Below are positions 1-8,418 of a stretch of DNA of 64,000 nt, piece after piece. The position numbers were made by a program, and so were the translations under genes. Every line of letters begins with the position of its first letter. Position 1 is the first letter of the stretch. Below the pieces are notes generated by a model that saw only the letters and a program-made list of their open reading frames with translations, was not told the DNA's origin and searched no databases. Source of the stretch: Paenibacillus sp. P25 (GTDB taxonomy: Bacteria > Bacillota > Bacilli > Paenibacillales > NBRC-103111); assembly GCA_024704175.1 (NCBI GenBank), contig CP085629.1:5890001-5954000 (forward strand). Reading direction: 5' to 3'.

Positions 1-111
1 CATAAGAACGACCGGGCGGCCTACATCGCCGCTTGGTGGAATACGGTCAACTGGGATCATGTGAACGAAAGGTACGCCGCCGCGCGGATGCTGAAATGGA
101 CGGCTTACTAG
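1..111 (+). CDS. Superoxide dismutase (Fe/Mn family), C-terminal fragment
   Basis: The window opens inside a gene; the 36 visible residues begin HKNDRAAYIAAWWNTVNW and end before a TAG. This is the C-terminal helix region of the Fe/Mn superoxide dismutase family: the complete sodA copy at 7592 ends with the equivalent residues ([16 protein letters not shown]). The last part (RYAAARMLKWTAY) differs, so this is a second, diverged paralogue, not a duplicate. In Bacillales a longer secreted or membrane-linked SodF-like form exists, which would fit, but the N-terminus is outside the window. It converges on folE through a shared hairpin terminator. Confidence 0.85.
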   Translation, partial: HKNDRAAYIAAWWNTVNWDHVNERYAAARMLKWTAY

Positions 112-198
112 AGCCACAGGCCCCTGGCCGGTCCATGGAACCCAAAGTTTATCGGATCCGGCCATCCTTACGCTAGGCAAGGCCCGGCCAGTATGCAA

Positions 199-233
199 AA
201 AGCCCCGCCGTCTCATTCGAAACGGCGGGGCTT
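199..233. terminator. Bidirectional hairpin terminator between sod fragment and folE
   Basis: AAGCCCCGCCGT at 200-211 pairs with ACGGCGGGGCTT at 222-233 around a 10-base loop, with A-rich sequence on the left and a short T-rich stretch on the right. It lies between two convergent genes and can serve both. Confidence 0.8.
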
Positions 234-236
234 CTA

Positions 237-827
237 TTAATCCTTAATCAGCGACAAAAACTCGGACCGCGAAGCGGCATCCGTCCGGAACAATCCGCGC
301 ACCGCCGAAGTGACCGTCTTGCTGCCCGGCTTCTTCACGCCGCGGGCGCACATGCAGAGGTGCTCGCCTTCGACGACAACCATGCAGCCGTGCGGCTCGA
401 GCACTTCGTCGATAATGTCCGCGATCTCGGACGTAATCCGTTCCTGCACCTGCAGGCGGCGGGTCACCGCCTCGACGAGGCGGGCGAATTTGCTGAGTCC
501 GGCTATCTTCCCGCTGGGGATGTAGCCGATATGAATTTTGCCGAAGAACGGTGCCATATGGTGCTCGCACTGGCTGTAGTACACGATGTCCTTCACGATC
601 ACGAGCTCTTCGTGCTTCTCGTCAAACGCAACGCCGAGGATGTCTTTCACGTCGGCTTCATAGCCTGCAAAAATTTCCTCGTACATCCGGGTTACCCGGG
701 CCGGTGTATCCAGCGACCCTTCCCGGTCCACATCTTCTCCGATCAACCGCAGAATCTCGCGCACATGGTGCTCGATCTGCTCCCGGTGATCGGCTACCTT
801 GCTGTTCCGGTATTCCTTAGCCGGCAT
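237..827 (-). CDS. folE: GTP cyclohydrolase I (FolE)
   Basis: Converts GTP to 7,8-dihydroneopterin triphosphate, the first step of tetrahydrofolate synthesis (cytoplasm, zinc enzyme). The frame is intact, 196 residues, the usual family length. Visible signatures are the [16 protein letters not shown] segment, the zinc and active-site region [18 protein letters not shown], and the C-terminal [15 protein letters not shown] with its second cysteine ligand. The start chosen (MPAKEY) has GAGGGG nine bases upstream; longer in-frame starts exist but lack a better site. It is followed upstream by the yneF-like gene on the same strand. Confidence 0.95.
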   Translation of the reverse strand: MPAKEYRNSKVADHREQIEHHVREILRLIGEDVDREGSLDTPARVTRMYEEIFAGYEADVKDILGVAFDEKHEELVIVKDIVYYSQCEHHMAPFFGKIHIGYIPSGKIAGLSKFARLVEAVTRRLQVQERITSEIADIIDEVLEPHGCMVVVEGEHLCMCARGVKKPGSKTVTSAVRGLFRTDAASRSEFLSLIKD

Positions 828-890
828 GGCTCTTCCCCTCATTCGTCCTCTATCCGGAAAACGGCTCAAAGAAAAAGCCCCGATTCGGGC

Positions 891-1106
891 TTACGGACGA
901 AACTTTTGTTTTTTCATCATCTGCTGCATCTTCTGCATCTGCTGCTTGTTCAAGTTGTAGCCCATCTGCTTCGCCATTTGCTGCAGCATGGCCGGGTCGT
1001 TCTGCATTTTCTCCATTTGCTTGCGCAGATACGTCACACCGGCAAAAAAACCGCCGACACCTCCGACGAGGAGAGCGACTACGGCGGTAACTACATAACC
1101 CCACAT
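891..1106 (-). CDS. YneF-like small membrane protein (UPF0154)
   Basis: About 71 residues: one N-terminal membrane segment (VVTAVVALLVGGVGGFFAGV) followed by a basic, Met/Gln-rich cytoplasmic tail with QMAKQMGYNLNKQQMQKMQQ. This is the layout of the UPF0154 family (B. subtilis YneF), whose function is unknown. An ATG nine bases after GAGGTG is preferred as the start; a GTG four codons upstream (position 1118) is possible. The gene is intact and sits between folE and the HD-GYP gene. Confidence 0.8.
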   Translation of the reverse strand: MWGYVVTAVVALLVGGVGGFFAGVTYLRKQMEKMQNDPAMLQQMAKQMGYNLNKQQMQKMQQMMKKQKFRP

Positions 1107-1208
1107 GCGATAGTTCACCTCGACCCGATCATTGATCTTGACTTTGCCATTACTTCATCATAGCACGTTCGGGCTGCGGATACAAACACCCGTCCGCCTT
1201 TTTCCAGC

Positions 1209-2240
1209 TTATTGAAGAACACTCTCTATAAAGACCGTCGTCTGCTGGGCCAAATCGATTTCCTTCACTTCCAGGTCACGGTCCCCTGCGCTTCTAACCA
1301 CCCGCACGACAGGACGGCCCGGAAGACCGCGATGCTGACCTACCACCACGCCGGTTTCCCGCGTAGTCAGCTTGACCGACGTACCGGTCGGATAGACCGA
1401 TACGGTGCGCAGGAAGTGGATGACGACCTCGCGGTCGAGCTTGCCGCCCGCCAGCGCCGTCATCCGCTCGCAGGCTTCATGCGGCAAGCATCCGGCTTCC
1501 CGTAGCGGGATCAAACAGCAGGTTATCGTAAGTATTGGCAACCGCCACAATCCGGGCATACAAATGAATGGCATCCCCTGTCAGCTGGCGGGGCACCCCT
1601 TGTCCGTCCATCGTCTCATGATGCTGAAAAGCGATATGGGCGATGAGCAGGCTGAGCTCCCGCTTCTGCTTCAGCACCTCGAAGCCGCGCCACGTATGAT
1701 GCCGCTTGGGATCCGGGCTGTTATCGTCCGTGATCAGCTCCAGCTTGCCGACATCATGCAGCGGCGCTCCTGTGGCGAGCTCGCGGAGCTGGGAGGCGGG
1801 CGCCCCATGTTGATTCCGATCAGCACGGACATCATGCAGACGTTCAGTGCATGGACATATTGGGCGTTGTCCTGGGAACGGATATCGGAAAGCTGCACGA
1901 GCACTTCCTTGTTCTTCATGATTTCTTCGAGCAGTTGGTCTACACTGAGATTCATCTGCCTGGTGTTCAGCTCCTTACCGGAGCGGATCGACTCGAAGGT
2001 TTCGCCCATCCGCTGCATGACCGCGCGCTTCGTCTCCTCCGACACCAGATCGGCAATCTCCACATCGTCAAACAGCTCGTCCTTGATATATACCATCGTT
2101 ACGCCGATGCGTCTTAAGGTTGTAATCATGAATACGGTAAGCTGTACGCCCTCCGACAGCAATACGGCCCCGCTCGCGGAAAAAATCGTCCGGCCCAAAA
2201 ACTGCCCTGGCTCCAGATTGTCTACGTGCACATACCTCAT
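1209..2240 (-). CDS. HD-GYP domain protein, two frameshifts
   Basis: Family role: hydrolysis of the second messenger c-di-GMP in the cytoplasm. The N-terminal part starts MRYVHVDNLEPGQFLGRTI and resembles the intact HD-GYP gene at 8419 in layout (short N-terminal module, then the HD domain). Two shifts interrupt it, near 1795 and near 1492; joined, the three frames read through AEYVHALN-like, LHDVGKLEL and HHETMDGQGVP. The HD pair is present, but the GYP block is altered (GQGVP instead of GSGYP), so activity is uncertain. The start lies immediately after the ogt stop, so the two may be cotranscribed. Confidence 0.75.
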
Positions 2241-2241
2241 T

Positions 2242-2776
2242 TTACTTTCTCCCCTTCGGCGCAAAGCCCTCATGCTGCAGCAGGAACGTCTTGATATGAA
2301 GTCCGCCGCCGTAACCGACCATGGCGCCGTCCGCCCCGATCACCCGGTGGCACGGCACGATAATCGGTACCGGATTCCGGTTGTTCGCGCCGCCTACCGC
2401 CCGGACGGCCTTGGGGGAGCCGATGCTTTCGCCGATGTCTTTATACGACCAAGCCTCGCCGAAGGGAACCTCCGTCAAGGCTTGCCAGACCCTCCGCTGG
2501 AACGGGGTACCCTGCAGATCCAGAGGGAGGTCGAAGCGGCGCAGCTTCCCGTTAAAATAGGCGCGGAGCTGAACGGATACGTTCTCCAGCGCCTCCGGAT
2601 CCCAGCCGCCAGTCGCGCACGCCGTACCAGCGCTCCGACCAGGACACCAGCTTGTCCGCGGCCTCATCAAACCGGCCGAACTCGATATGGCACAGTCCTT
2701 GCCCCGCTTCCGTTCCGCTCGAAGCGAGCACCAGAGGCCCGATCGGCGAATCCATTTCATCGTACAGTATCCTCAT
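2242..2776 (-). CDS. ogt: Methylated-DNA--[protein]-cysteine S-methyltransferase, frameshifted
   Basis: Suicide repair enzyme that moves a methyl group from O6-methylguanine to its own cysteine. The C-terminal half is clear: TPFQRRVWQAL, the active-site block VPIIVPCHRVIGADG, and YGGGLHIKTFLLQHEG. The N-terminal half (MRILYDEMDSPIGPLVLAS) is in another frame and joins it near 2602, giving about 177 residues, the normal size. Its ATG overlaps the last 20 bases of queG, so translational coupling is likely. The single shift looks like a sequence error. Confidence 0.85.
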
Positions 2777-3959
2777 GCTTCCCCTCACCTGCTCCCAGTT
2801 CATCACTTGCTCCGGCGAGCGCCCCGCACGCTTTGGCGATTTCCCCGCGCGCCGCCTCGTCCGGCTCGCGCTCATAGGCCGCGGCCAGCGCTTCCGCCGC
2901 CGCGGCGCCGCCGATTCGGCCGAGCGACCACGCGGCCGTCGCGCGGATCTCGGGACGCTCGTCCCCCGCAGCGACTCGATGAGCCGCGGCACGGCACTTG
3001 CGTCCCGGAAATTGCCCAGCGCGAGGATCGCGTTGCGCTGGATCGGCTTCTTGCCGCGCCAGGCCGCGGCGCTCGTGCCGAACCGCTCCTTGAACTCGCG
3101 GTTCGACATCGAGAGCAGCGGCTTCAGCAGCGGCTTGACCTGCTCCGGATCCGGCGTCAGCTCCGGATGCCGATCCAAGTGTATGCCCTTGTTCTTCGGG
3201 CATACGATCTGGCATGTATCGCGACCGTACAGGCGGTTGCCGATCTTCCGCTTCAGCTCGTCGTCCTCGATGATGCCTTTTGTCTGCGTCAGGAAGGAGA
3301 CGCAGCGCTGCGCGTTCAGCTGGCCCGGACCGACCAGGGCGCCGGTCGGACAGGCGTCGATGCAGAGCGTGCAGTCGCCGCGAGCTCTCCGTCACCGGCT
3401 GGTCCGGCGGAAAGGGCAGGTTCGTGATCATTTCGCCCAAATAAACCCACGAACCAAATTCCGGCGTAATCACGGCGCAGTTCTTGCCGACCCAGCCTAT
3501 GCCCGCGCGCTCCGCCACGGCCCGGTCCACGAGTGCTCCTGTATCTACCATACTTTGCATTCGCGCTACCGGCACACGCTCCCGGATCCAGGCCTCAAGC
3601 CGCTCCAGGCGGTTTCGCAGCACATGGTGATAATCCGTTCCCCAGGCCGACCGGGACAAGATGCCGCGATAGGCGCCCGGCTCCGACCGCGGCGGATCGG
3701 TCAGCTTGGACGGATACGCTACGGCGATGGAGATGATCGACTGCGGCTCCTCCAGCGACAGCGCCGGGTCCACCCGCTTCTCGATATCGCGTTCCTCGAA
3801 GCCGGACTCGTAGCCCTTCTCCCGGTGCCGCAGCAGAATCCCTTTCAGTTCGGTGAACGGCTCCGCGCCCGCGAAGCCGATCTTGTCGATGCCGAGCCCC
3901 TCCGCCGCCCCGCGCAGCTCCTCCCGGAGCTTAAGCCAGTAATCTTCGGTGTATGTCAT
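2757..3959 (-). CDS. queG: Epoxyqueuosine reductase QueG, two frameshifts
   Basis: Last step of queuosine synthesis: cobalamin- and Fe-S-dependent reduction of epoxyqueuosine in tRNA. In order: N-terminal DUF1730 region (GIDKIGFAGAEPF, AWGTDYHHVLRNRLERL), GWVGKNCAVITPEFGSWVYLGE, a ferredoxin-type region with CTLCIDACPTG and CQIVCPKNKG in the shifted middle frame, and C-terminal HEAT-like repeats (PEIRATAAWSLGRIG). Shifts lie near 3383 and near 2960, the second in a run of five G. The ATG chosen has GAGGAGG eight bases upstream; a TTG at 3983 is an alternative. It overlaps ogt downstream. Confidence 0.88.
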   Translation of the reverse strand: MTYTEDYWLKLREELRGAAEGLGIDKIGFAGAEPFTELKGILLRHREKGYESGFEERDIEKRVDPALSLEEPQSIISIAVAYPSKLTDPPRSEPGAYRGILSRSAWGTDYHHVLRNRLERLEAWIRERVPVARMQSMVDTGALVDRAVAERAGIGWVGKNCAVITPEFGSWVYLGEMITNLPFPPDQPVTESSRRLHALHRRLSDRRPGRSGPAERAALRLLPDADKRHHRGRRAEAEDRQPPVRSRYMPDRMPEEQGHTLGSASGADAGSGAGQAAAEAAALDVEPRVQGAVRHERRGLARQEADPAQRDPRAGQFPGRKCRAAAHRVAAGDERPEIRATAAWSLGRIGGAAAAEALAAAYEREPDEAARGEIAKACGALAGASDELGAGEGKHEDTVR

Positions 3960-4017
3960 GATGTTCGCCTCCTCGGCCTCCAAGTTTCAGCCGCGTTCAT
4001 CGGATGCCGGACGGTCT

Positions 4018-4614
4018 CTACAAGCTTCGGAACTTGTTCAGCGGCCATACGATCCATTGGGCCCGTCCTTCGATATCCGTGAGCGGCACCGCGCCGAAGG
4101 TCCGGCTGTCGTAGCTGGCGTACCGGTGACGGTTGTCGCCCATGACGAAGATATGGCCTTTGGCCACCGTATAAGGCTCGAACCGTCCGTCCTCGATGGG
4201 AGCGTCCGTGTACGCCTCCTTCGCCTCCTGCCCGTTTACATACAGCTTGCCCGAACGGACGGAGACCTCATCCCCGGCCACGGCGACGACTCTTTTGACC
4301 AGGAAAGGGTGCAGTCCGTCCTCTCCCGAAGGCTCTTTGATGACGACCACGTCGCCCCGGTGAACCGATCCGGTGATGCGGACCGTTTTATTGATAAACA
4401 GCCATTCCCCTTCTTCCAGGGTCGGCTGCATCGACGCCCCTTTGACGGTGGACAAATGAAACACGAATTGATGCAGCAAAATAACGACAATCATCGCAAT
4501 CACGATCGATTTGAACCAATCCCATACCTCCATCAGCAGACCGGTTTCGGTCTCTTCGCCCGTCCGGGAAACGGGGAGCTCCCGCTCTGCCTTTTTCGGC
4601 GAAATAAAGCCCAC
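4018..4614 (-). CDS. Type I signal peptidase (SipS/LepB family)
   Basis: Membrane-anchored serine/lysine protease that removes signal peptides from exported proteins. One N-terminal transmembrane segment (SIVIAMIVVILLHQFVFH) is followed by the serine box GASMQPTLEEGEW, the lysine box LVKRVVAVAGDEVSV and the late MGDNRHRYASYDSRTFG block. About 198 residues from a GTG start with GGAGGG five bases upstream; the stop of the DUF402 gene lies one base before this GTG, so the two are almost certainly one transcriptional unit with coupled translation. Intact. Confidence 0.92.
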   Translation of the reverse strand: MGFISPKKAERELPVSRTGEETETGLLMEVWDWFKSIVIAMIVVILLHQFVFHLSTVKGASMQPTLEEGEWLFINKTVRITGSVHRGDVVVIKEPSGEDGLHPFLVKRVVAVAGDEVSVRSGKLYVNGQEAKEAYTDAPIEDGRFEPYTVAKGHIFVMGDNRHRYASYDSRTFGAVPLTDIEGRAQWIVWPLNKFRSL

Positions 4615-4615
4615 G

Positions 4616-5176
4616 TTATCCCTCCGCTCCGTTCGCCCTCCACTGCTCCCAAAGCTTGTAATAGCCCAGCACCCGCTCATCCTGAAACGGCGGCGCCGCC
4701 TTGCGGACACGCTCCAGCACTTCCCTCATGCCCTGCTTCACCTTGGAATCGACCACCGGAGGGTAATGGTAACAGATTTTATGCCGTTCATATTCCTCTT
4801 GATCCACCACATGAATGTCCCCGCCCGGTCGCCGGATCACATCGAGATCATAGTCGATATAAGTCACCACATTGCCTGAAAAATAAGGCGGAGACGCCAC
4901 GTTGCAATAGTAACGCACGCCATGCCCCTCAATCAGCGCCACGACGTTGAACCACATCTTCGGGATAAAAAACGAAACACCCGGAATGCGGCTGACCCAT
5001 TCCTTGCCGTCGGCTTCCACGATCTTGGTCTGACTGTTGATGAAGACCCTCATCGCCTCGGACCGGTGCTCCTCGTGCATTTCGCTCTCCGGCACCAGCC
5101 AATTTTCCAGCCACATCCGGTGCAGATGCCCGTCATGCTTGAAGCTTTTGATGATATAGGGAAAAAAATTCGCCAT
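4616..5176 (-). CDS. DUF402 protein, YgaC-like nucleoside phosphatase family
   Basis: 186 residues, intact. Segments GHLHRMWLENWLVP, MWFNVVALIEGHGVRYYCN and VVTYIDYDLDVI match the DUF402 fold of B. subtilis YgaC and the staphylococcal nucleoside tri-/diphosphatase; those proteins hydrolyse nucleotide phosphates, and I assign the same role here only by family. The ATG selected follows GGAAGGG; an upstream in-frame extension of 40 residues has no comparable site. It heads a tight pair with the signal peptidase. Confidence 0.82.
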   Translation of the reverse strand: MANFFPYIIKSFKHDGHLHRMWLENWLVPESEMHEEHRSEAMRVFINSQTKIVEADGKEWVSRIPGVSFFIPKMWFNVVALIEGHGVRYYCNVASPPYFSGNVVTYIDYDLDVIRRPGGDIHVVDQEEYERHKICYHYPPVVDSKVKQGMREVLERVRKAAPPFQDERVLGYYKLWEQWRANGAEG

Positions 5177-5413
5177 GACGTCAGACCCTTCCACCGCGGA
5201 TTTCGGCCCGGGTGAACCGGGATACGAAAGCCAGTCCTTGTTGTTCTTTGCTACTAGCATAAACTTAAGAAGCAACGCTTTCAAGAGCGAGAACAAATCC
5301 TTGGGCAGTGCAAACCAGGATAACGGCTATGCCGTCCTTGTCTTACACGGACCAGCGCGTTTATCAAGTTTGATGCGAAGCAATAAGTCATGGAAAACTT
5401 ATACTTTGTTATC

Positions 5414-5463
5414 AAATAAAAAAGGCATAATCACGGAAGCCGCATGACTCACAGTGTTATGCC
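5414..5463 (-). terminator. Terminator of the GNAT gene; rest of 5177-5492 empty
   Basis: On the minus strand GGCATAA(CAC) at 5463-5454 pairs with (GTG)ATTATGCC ending at 5424, followed by a T-rich run (TTTTTTATTT). It sits just downstream of the GNAT stop. The remaining part of the gap up to the DUF402 start holds no reading frame or motif I can support. Confidence 0.6.
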
Positions 5464-5492
5464 CTAGATCTCATATCATCACAATCGATTCT

Positions 5493-5931
5493 CTATCCGT
5501 TCACAATACTTAACCGGTGCGGCGTACGCGAAAAATCGGTGTCCTGGTATCCGGCCTTCTCATAAACCGGCAAGCACCACTTCATTATGTGCGTCGACCG
5601 TTACCATAATACGTCGAACCTTGCGCTGAACGAACCGGCGCCGCATCGATTCGATCAAAGCTTGGCCGATGCCCCGGCGCTGGTGATCCTGCTCCACGGC
5701 GATCCGGTAGTAATAGCCGTTATGATTGTCGATCGTACCGACAATCACTCCTACGATAGTTCCTTCTTCTTCGGCCACCAGAACGAGCTCGCTGTCCCAG
5801 GAAAGCTGTCTTGCGAAAGCCGCCATCGTTTCCTCATAGCATTCTTCCGTAAGGACATTCTTGAACAGGCCGGTGACATGAACATAATCGGACAGTTGAA
5901 AGGAACGAACTTGATAAGAACCGACAAGCAT
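5493..5931 (-). CDS. GNAT family N-acetyltransferase, frameshifted near 3' end
   Basis: Acetyl-CoA-dependent N-acyltransferase fold. N-terminal start MLVGSYQVRSFQLSDYVHV; strand pair ELVLVAEEEGTIVGVIVG; the acetyl-CoA pyrophosphate loop QDHQRRGIGQALI (Q/RxxGxG/A); then VTVDAHNEVV. A shift near 5573 cuts the frame, and the other frame continues with LPVYEKAGYQDTDF, the expected last strand and helix of a GNAT, to a TAG at 5493. Substrate unknown. A dedicated terminator follows. Confidence 0.8.
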
Positions 5932-6046
5932 GATGAATTCCCCACAACATGATATGGTAAATATACAAATACGACAAATATCGCAAAAAATCCTGCTTAA
6001 ATTTTAAAAATCGTTGATAAATCTTCATATTTTTTTTAAAAACCTA

Positions 6047-6074
6047 TGAAAGCGTTTTATTAGAAGCGTTTTCA
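6047..6074. promoter_or_regulatory. Two adjacent cre-like (CcpA) 14-mers
   Basis: TGAAAGCGTTTTAT (6047-6060) and TAGAAGCGTTTTCA (6061-6074) lie head to tail and each resembles the CcpA operator consensus TGNAANCGNWNNCA, the second with one mismatch. They sit in a 368-base AT-rich gap between the GNAT gene (minus) and the Ser/Gly-rich gene (plus). Nothing else is recognisable in this gap. Catabolite control of either neighbour is inference. Confidence 0.35.
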
Positions 6075-6299
6075 TAGCGTTTGCTTGCCTGCAGAGCCAA
6101 AATCCTCCGTTTTTCCACTCCGCGCTGAAGCGGATGGGCTATCCGGATAATGCATTTTCATATTACCATCATATGCCGCTTGCCGAAAAAAATCCTTCTA
6201 TTCTGTAAATTAGGACATCCCGTGCCGGCCTTTAACGAAACATAAGCGCCGCGCAGGACGTATATAAAGTTAACCTGAAACGACAGGAGCTTGAATTTT

Positions 6300-7178
6300 A
6301 TGAAAAAACCGGGAATTCCTGAACCGAATGCCGCCAGCGCCAAGCTGTGGATCAGTCTGTTTACGGCCGCCGCTCTTACAGCGGCTTCCGGTCGCTCTTC
6401 CCAGCCGCTTCCGGCCCCGCGTCCCCAGCCCGCGTCGGATACCAAGCCTTTAAATCCCGGTACGTCTGCAGGAGGCACATCCTCCTCCTCGGGAGCGACT
6501 GCCGCCCGGGTTCCCGCCGATTACTGCGCGGACGCCGACCGGGACGGCGATTGCGACGACGGCAGCTGGCGGCGTCGATACCTCCGGCGGGAGCTACTAT
6601 TACGGCGGCACCGTGCCTTACTACCGCCGCTCCTCGGGCATTTCCGCAGGCGTCAGTGCGACCGCTCCCGCTACAGGGAAAGCGGCACCCGCTCCTTCCG
6701 CCGGCGGCCAGGGGTCGCCGGGACGGCTCCGCCGAAGCCGGACAATGCGCCGACCACTAGCGCCCGAACCGGCACGTTCACGCCGAAGGACTCGAGCGGT
6801 GCGGCAAGCTCTGCCGGCGGCGGCCGGGGCGCAGGCTCCGGAAGCCCGTCCGCAGGAACGGCGCCCTCGGGCACTTCGCCCGCTTCCGGGAGCTCCGGCG
6901 GCGGCGCATCCTCCGGCGCTTCGTCCGGTGCGGGCGCTGGCGGCGGTTCGGCGTCAAGCCCTACGGCGGCAACCGGCTCCTCCGGCGGCGGCTCTTCATC
7001 CGCCGCCGGTTCTTCCGGCGACCCGTCCGCAGCGGGCAGCTCCACGGGCGGGTCCGCGCCGGCAAGCGGCTCCGTCTCCTCTTCCTCCAGCCCCTCCTCC
7101 GGAAGCAGCGGAATCTCCTCCGGCGGCTCCTCCTCCCGCGGCGGCATCGGCGGCTCCAGCACCGGCAGCTCCAGCTGA
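6300..7178 (+). CDS. Ser/Gly/Ala-rich secreted protein, two frameshifts
   Basis: Starts MKKPGIPEPNA, then a hydrophobic stretch (KLWISLFTAAALTAASG) that could be a signal peptide, then Pro/Ser-rich sequence, a CADADRDGDCDDGS acidic patch, a SYYYGGTVPYYRRSSG segment in a second frame (6555-6715), and a long tail made almost only of Ser, Gly, Ala and Pro. Shifts near 6555 and 6715 are inferred because composition stays coherent across the join. No catalytic motif is visible. The tail suggests a wall- or spore-surface-associated linker protein, but I do not recognise the family. Composition is extremely GC-rich, so frame assignment is less certain than elsewhere. Confidence 0.5.
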   Translation: MKKPGIPEPNAASAKLWISLFTAAALTAASGRSSQPLPAPRPQPASDTKPLNPGTSAGGTSSSSGATAARVPADYCADADRDGDCDDGSWRRRYLRRELLLRRHRALLPPLLGHFRRRQCDRSRYRESGTRSFRRRPGVAGTAPPKPDNAPTTSARTGTFTPKDSSGAASSAGGGRGAGSGSPSAGTAPSGTSPASGSSGGGASSGASSGAGAGGGSASSPTAATGSSGGGSSSAAGSSGDPSAAGSSTGGSAPASGSVSSSSSPSSGSSGISSGGSSSRGGIGGSSTGSSS

Positions 7179-7288
7179 GGAGGGGCCGGCGCCCCGTCCC
7201 CCTTCCTCTTTTCCCATGACGGTATAAAAATACCTCCGGCGTGACACCATATTCCGGTAAACAACAACAAGGAAAGGAGGATGGAGCA

Positions 7289-7465
7289 GTGGAACGCGGA
7301 GTGCGGCATATGGACCAGCTGAACGATGTAAAAATGGCGGATTGGACCTCCGACGAGCTGCATTATCACCAGCGGACGATGAGCGATCTATCGCCGTGGC
7401 TGAATGCGCAGGGAACGGCCATGCTCGGCCAGATCATCTCCGAGATCATGCGGCGGGAGCGGTAA
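7289..7465 (+). CDS. Small hydrophilic protein, 58 residues
   Basis: GTG start with AGGAGG eight bases upstream; product begins VERGVRHMDQLNDVKMADWT and ends GQIISEIMRRER. Predicted to be soluble and mostly helical (SDELHYHQRTMSDLSPWLN). I do not recognise the family. It lies between the Ser/Gly-rich gene and the sodA promoter and has its own good ribosome site, so I take it as real. Confidence 0.6.
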   Translation: MERGVRHMDQLNDVKMADWTSDELHYHQRTMSDLSPWLNAQGTAMLGQIISEIMRRER

Positions 7466-7520
7466 CAGCGCCCTTGCTTTCGCTTTTCCTGTTTATGCGC
7501 CGACTTAGTATACATACATG

Positions 7521-7549
7521 TTGATTTTATATAATAAATCAGCGATAAT
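7521..7549 (+). promoter_or_regulatory. Sigma-A-type promoter of sodA
   Basis: TTGATT at 7521, 17-base spacer, GATAAT at 7544. It is placed about 40 bases before the sodA start in an AT-rich stretch. Confidence 0.5.
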
Positions 7550-7591
7550 TAAGATGAAATACATATTACATTTGGGAGGTATTTAAGAACC

Positions 7592-8206
7592 ATGGCACAT
7601 CAATTACCAGCTCTTCCTTATGCCAACAATGCACTTGAGCCTCACATCGACGAGACGACGATGATGATTCACCACGATCGTCACCACAATACTTACGTGA
7701 CGAACCTGAACGCAGCATTGGAAGGCCATGCGGACCTCCAATCCAAAAGCGTTGAAGAACTGATCGCCGACCTGAACAGCGTTCCGGAAAGCATCCGTAC
7801 AGCCGTTCGCAACAACGGCGGCGGCCATGCCAACCACTCCTTGTTCTGGGTTACTATCGGCCCTAACGCCGGCGGCGCTCCTACAGGCAAACTGGCTGAC
7901 GCCATCAACAGCGAGCTCGGCGGTTTCGATAAATTCAAAGAAGACTTCGCCAAAGCGGCAACAACCCGTTTCGGCTCCGGCTGGGCATGGCTCGCCGTTT
8001 CCAAAGACGGCAAGCTGAAAGTATACAGCCTGCCGAACCAAGACAGCCCAATCATGGAAGGCGACACGCCGCTCCTCGGCCTGGACGTATGGGAGCATGC
8101 TTACTACCTTAAGTATCAAAACAAGCGCCCGGACTACATTGCAGCGTTCTGGAACGTTGTCAACTGGGAAGAAGTCGGCAAGCGCTACGAAGCGGCCGTG
8201 AAATAA
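7592..8206 (+). CDS. sodA: Manganese/iron superoxide dismutase SodA
   Basis: Dismutates superoxide to oxygen and hydrogen peroxide in the cytoplasm. 204 residues, intact, standard length. Metal ligands are all visible: His in [15 protein letters not shown], His in GHANHSLFW, and the Asp and His in [24 protein letters not shown]-type segment is present as [14 protein letters not shown] lies upstream of the ATG; a promoter and a strong terminator bracket it, so it is probably monocistronic. Confidence 0.96.
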   Translation: MAHQLPALPYANNALEPHIDETTMMIHHDRHHNTYVTNLNAALEGHADLQSKSVEELIADLNSVPESIRTAVRNNGGGHANHSLFWVTIGPNAGGAPTGKLADAINSELGGFDKFKEDFAKAATTRFGSGWAWLAVSKDGKLKVYSLPNQDSPIMEGDTPLLGLDVWEHAYYLKYQNKRPDYIAAFWNVVNWEEVGKRYEAAVK

Positions 8207-8224
8207 TTTCGGCTGAGCGAACGA

Positions 8225-8276
8225 AAGGGGCTGTCCCTGAAGCCATCACCGGCTTAAAGGGACAGCCCCTTCTTTC
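8225..8276 (+). terminator. Terminator of sodA
   Basis: AAGGGGCTGTCCCT at 8225-8238 pairs with AGGGACAGCCCCTT at 8258-8271, followed by TCTTTC. Confidence 0.85.
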
Positions 8277-8418
8277 ATATGCTTGCTTTTTCAGCCGGGA
8301 CATGTTTTTATTATTTTGTAATATAGTTCACAGATTTTTTTACCCGAATGTGGAATAATGGGTAGCGTGCTCTTTTTGAAGCTTGACCTAAAAATGAAAT
8401 AAGAAGGTGAACCCGCCT

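Noticed and set aside
1405-4082. Long plus-strand frames through the HD-GYP, ogt and queG region
   Set aside because: They are antisense to clear minus-strand protein domains and show no recognisable motifs.
6671-7369. Pro/Glu-rich minus-strand frame opposite the Ser/Gly-rich gene
   Set aside because: Mirror of the low-complexity tail; the plus strand carries the start and better composition.
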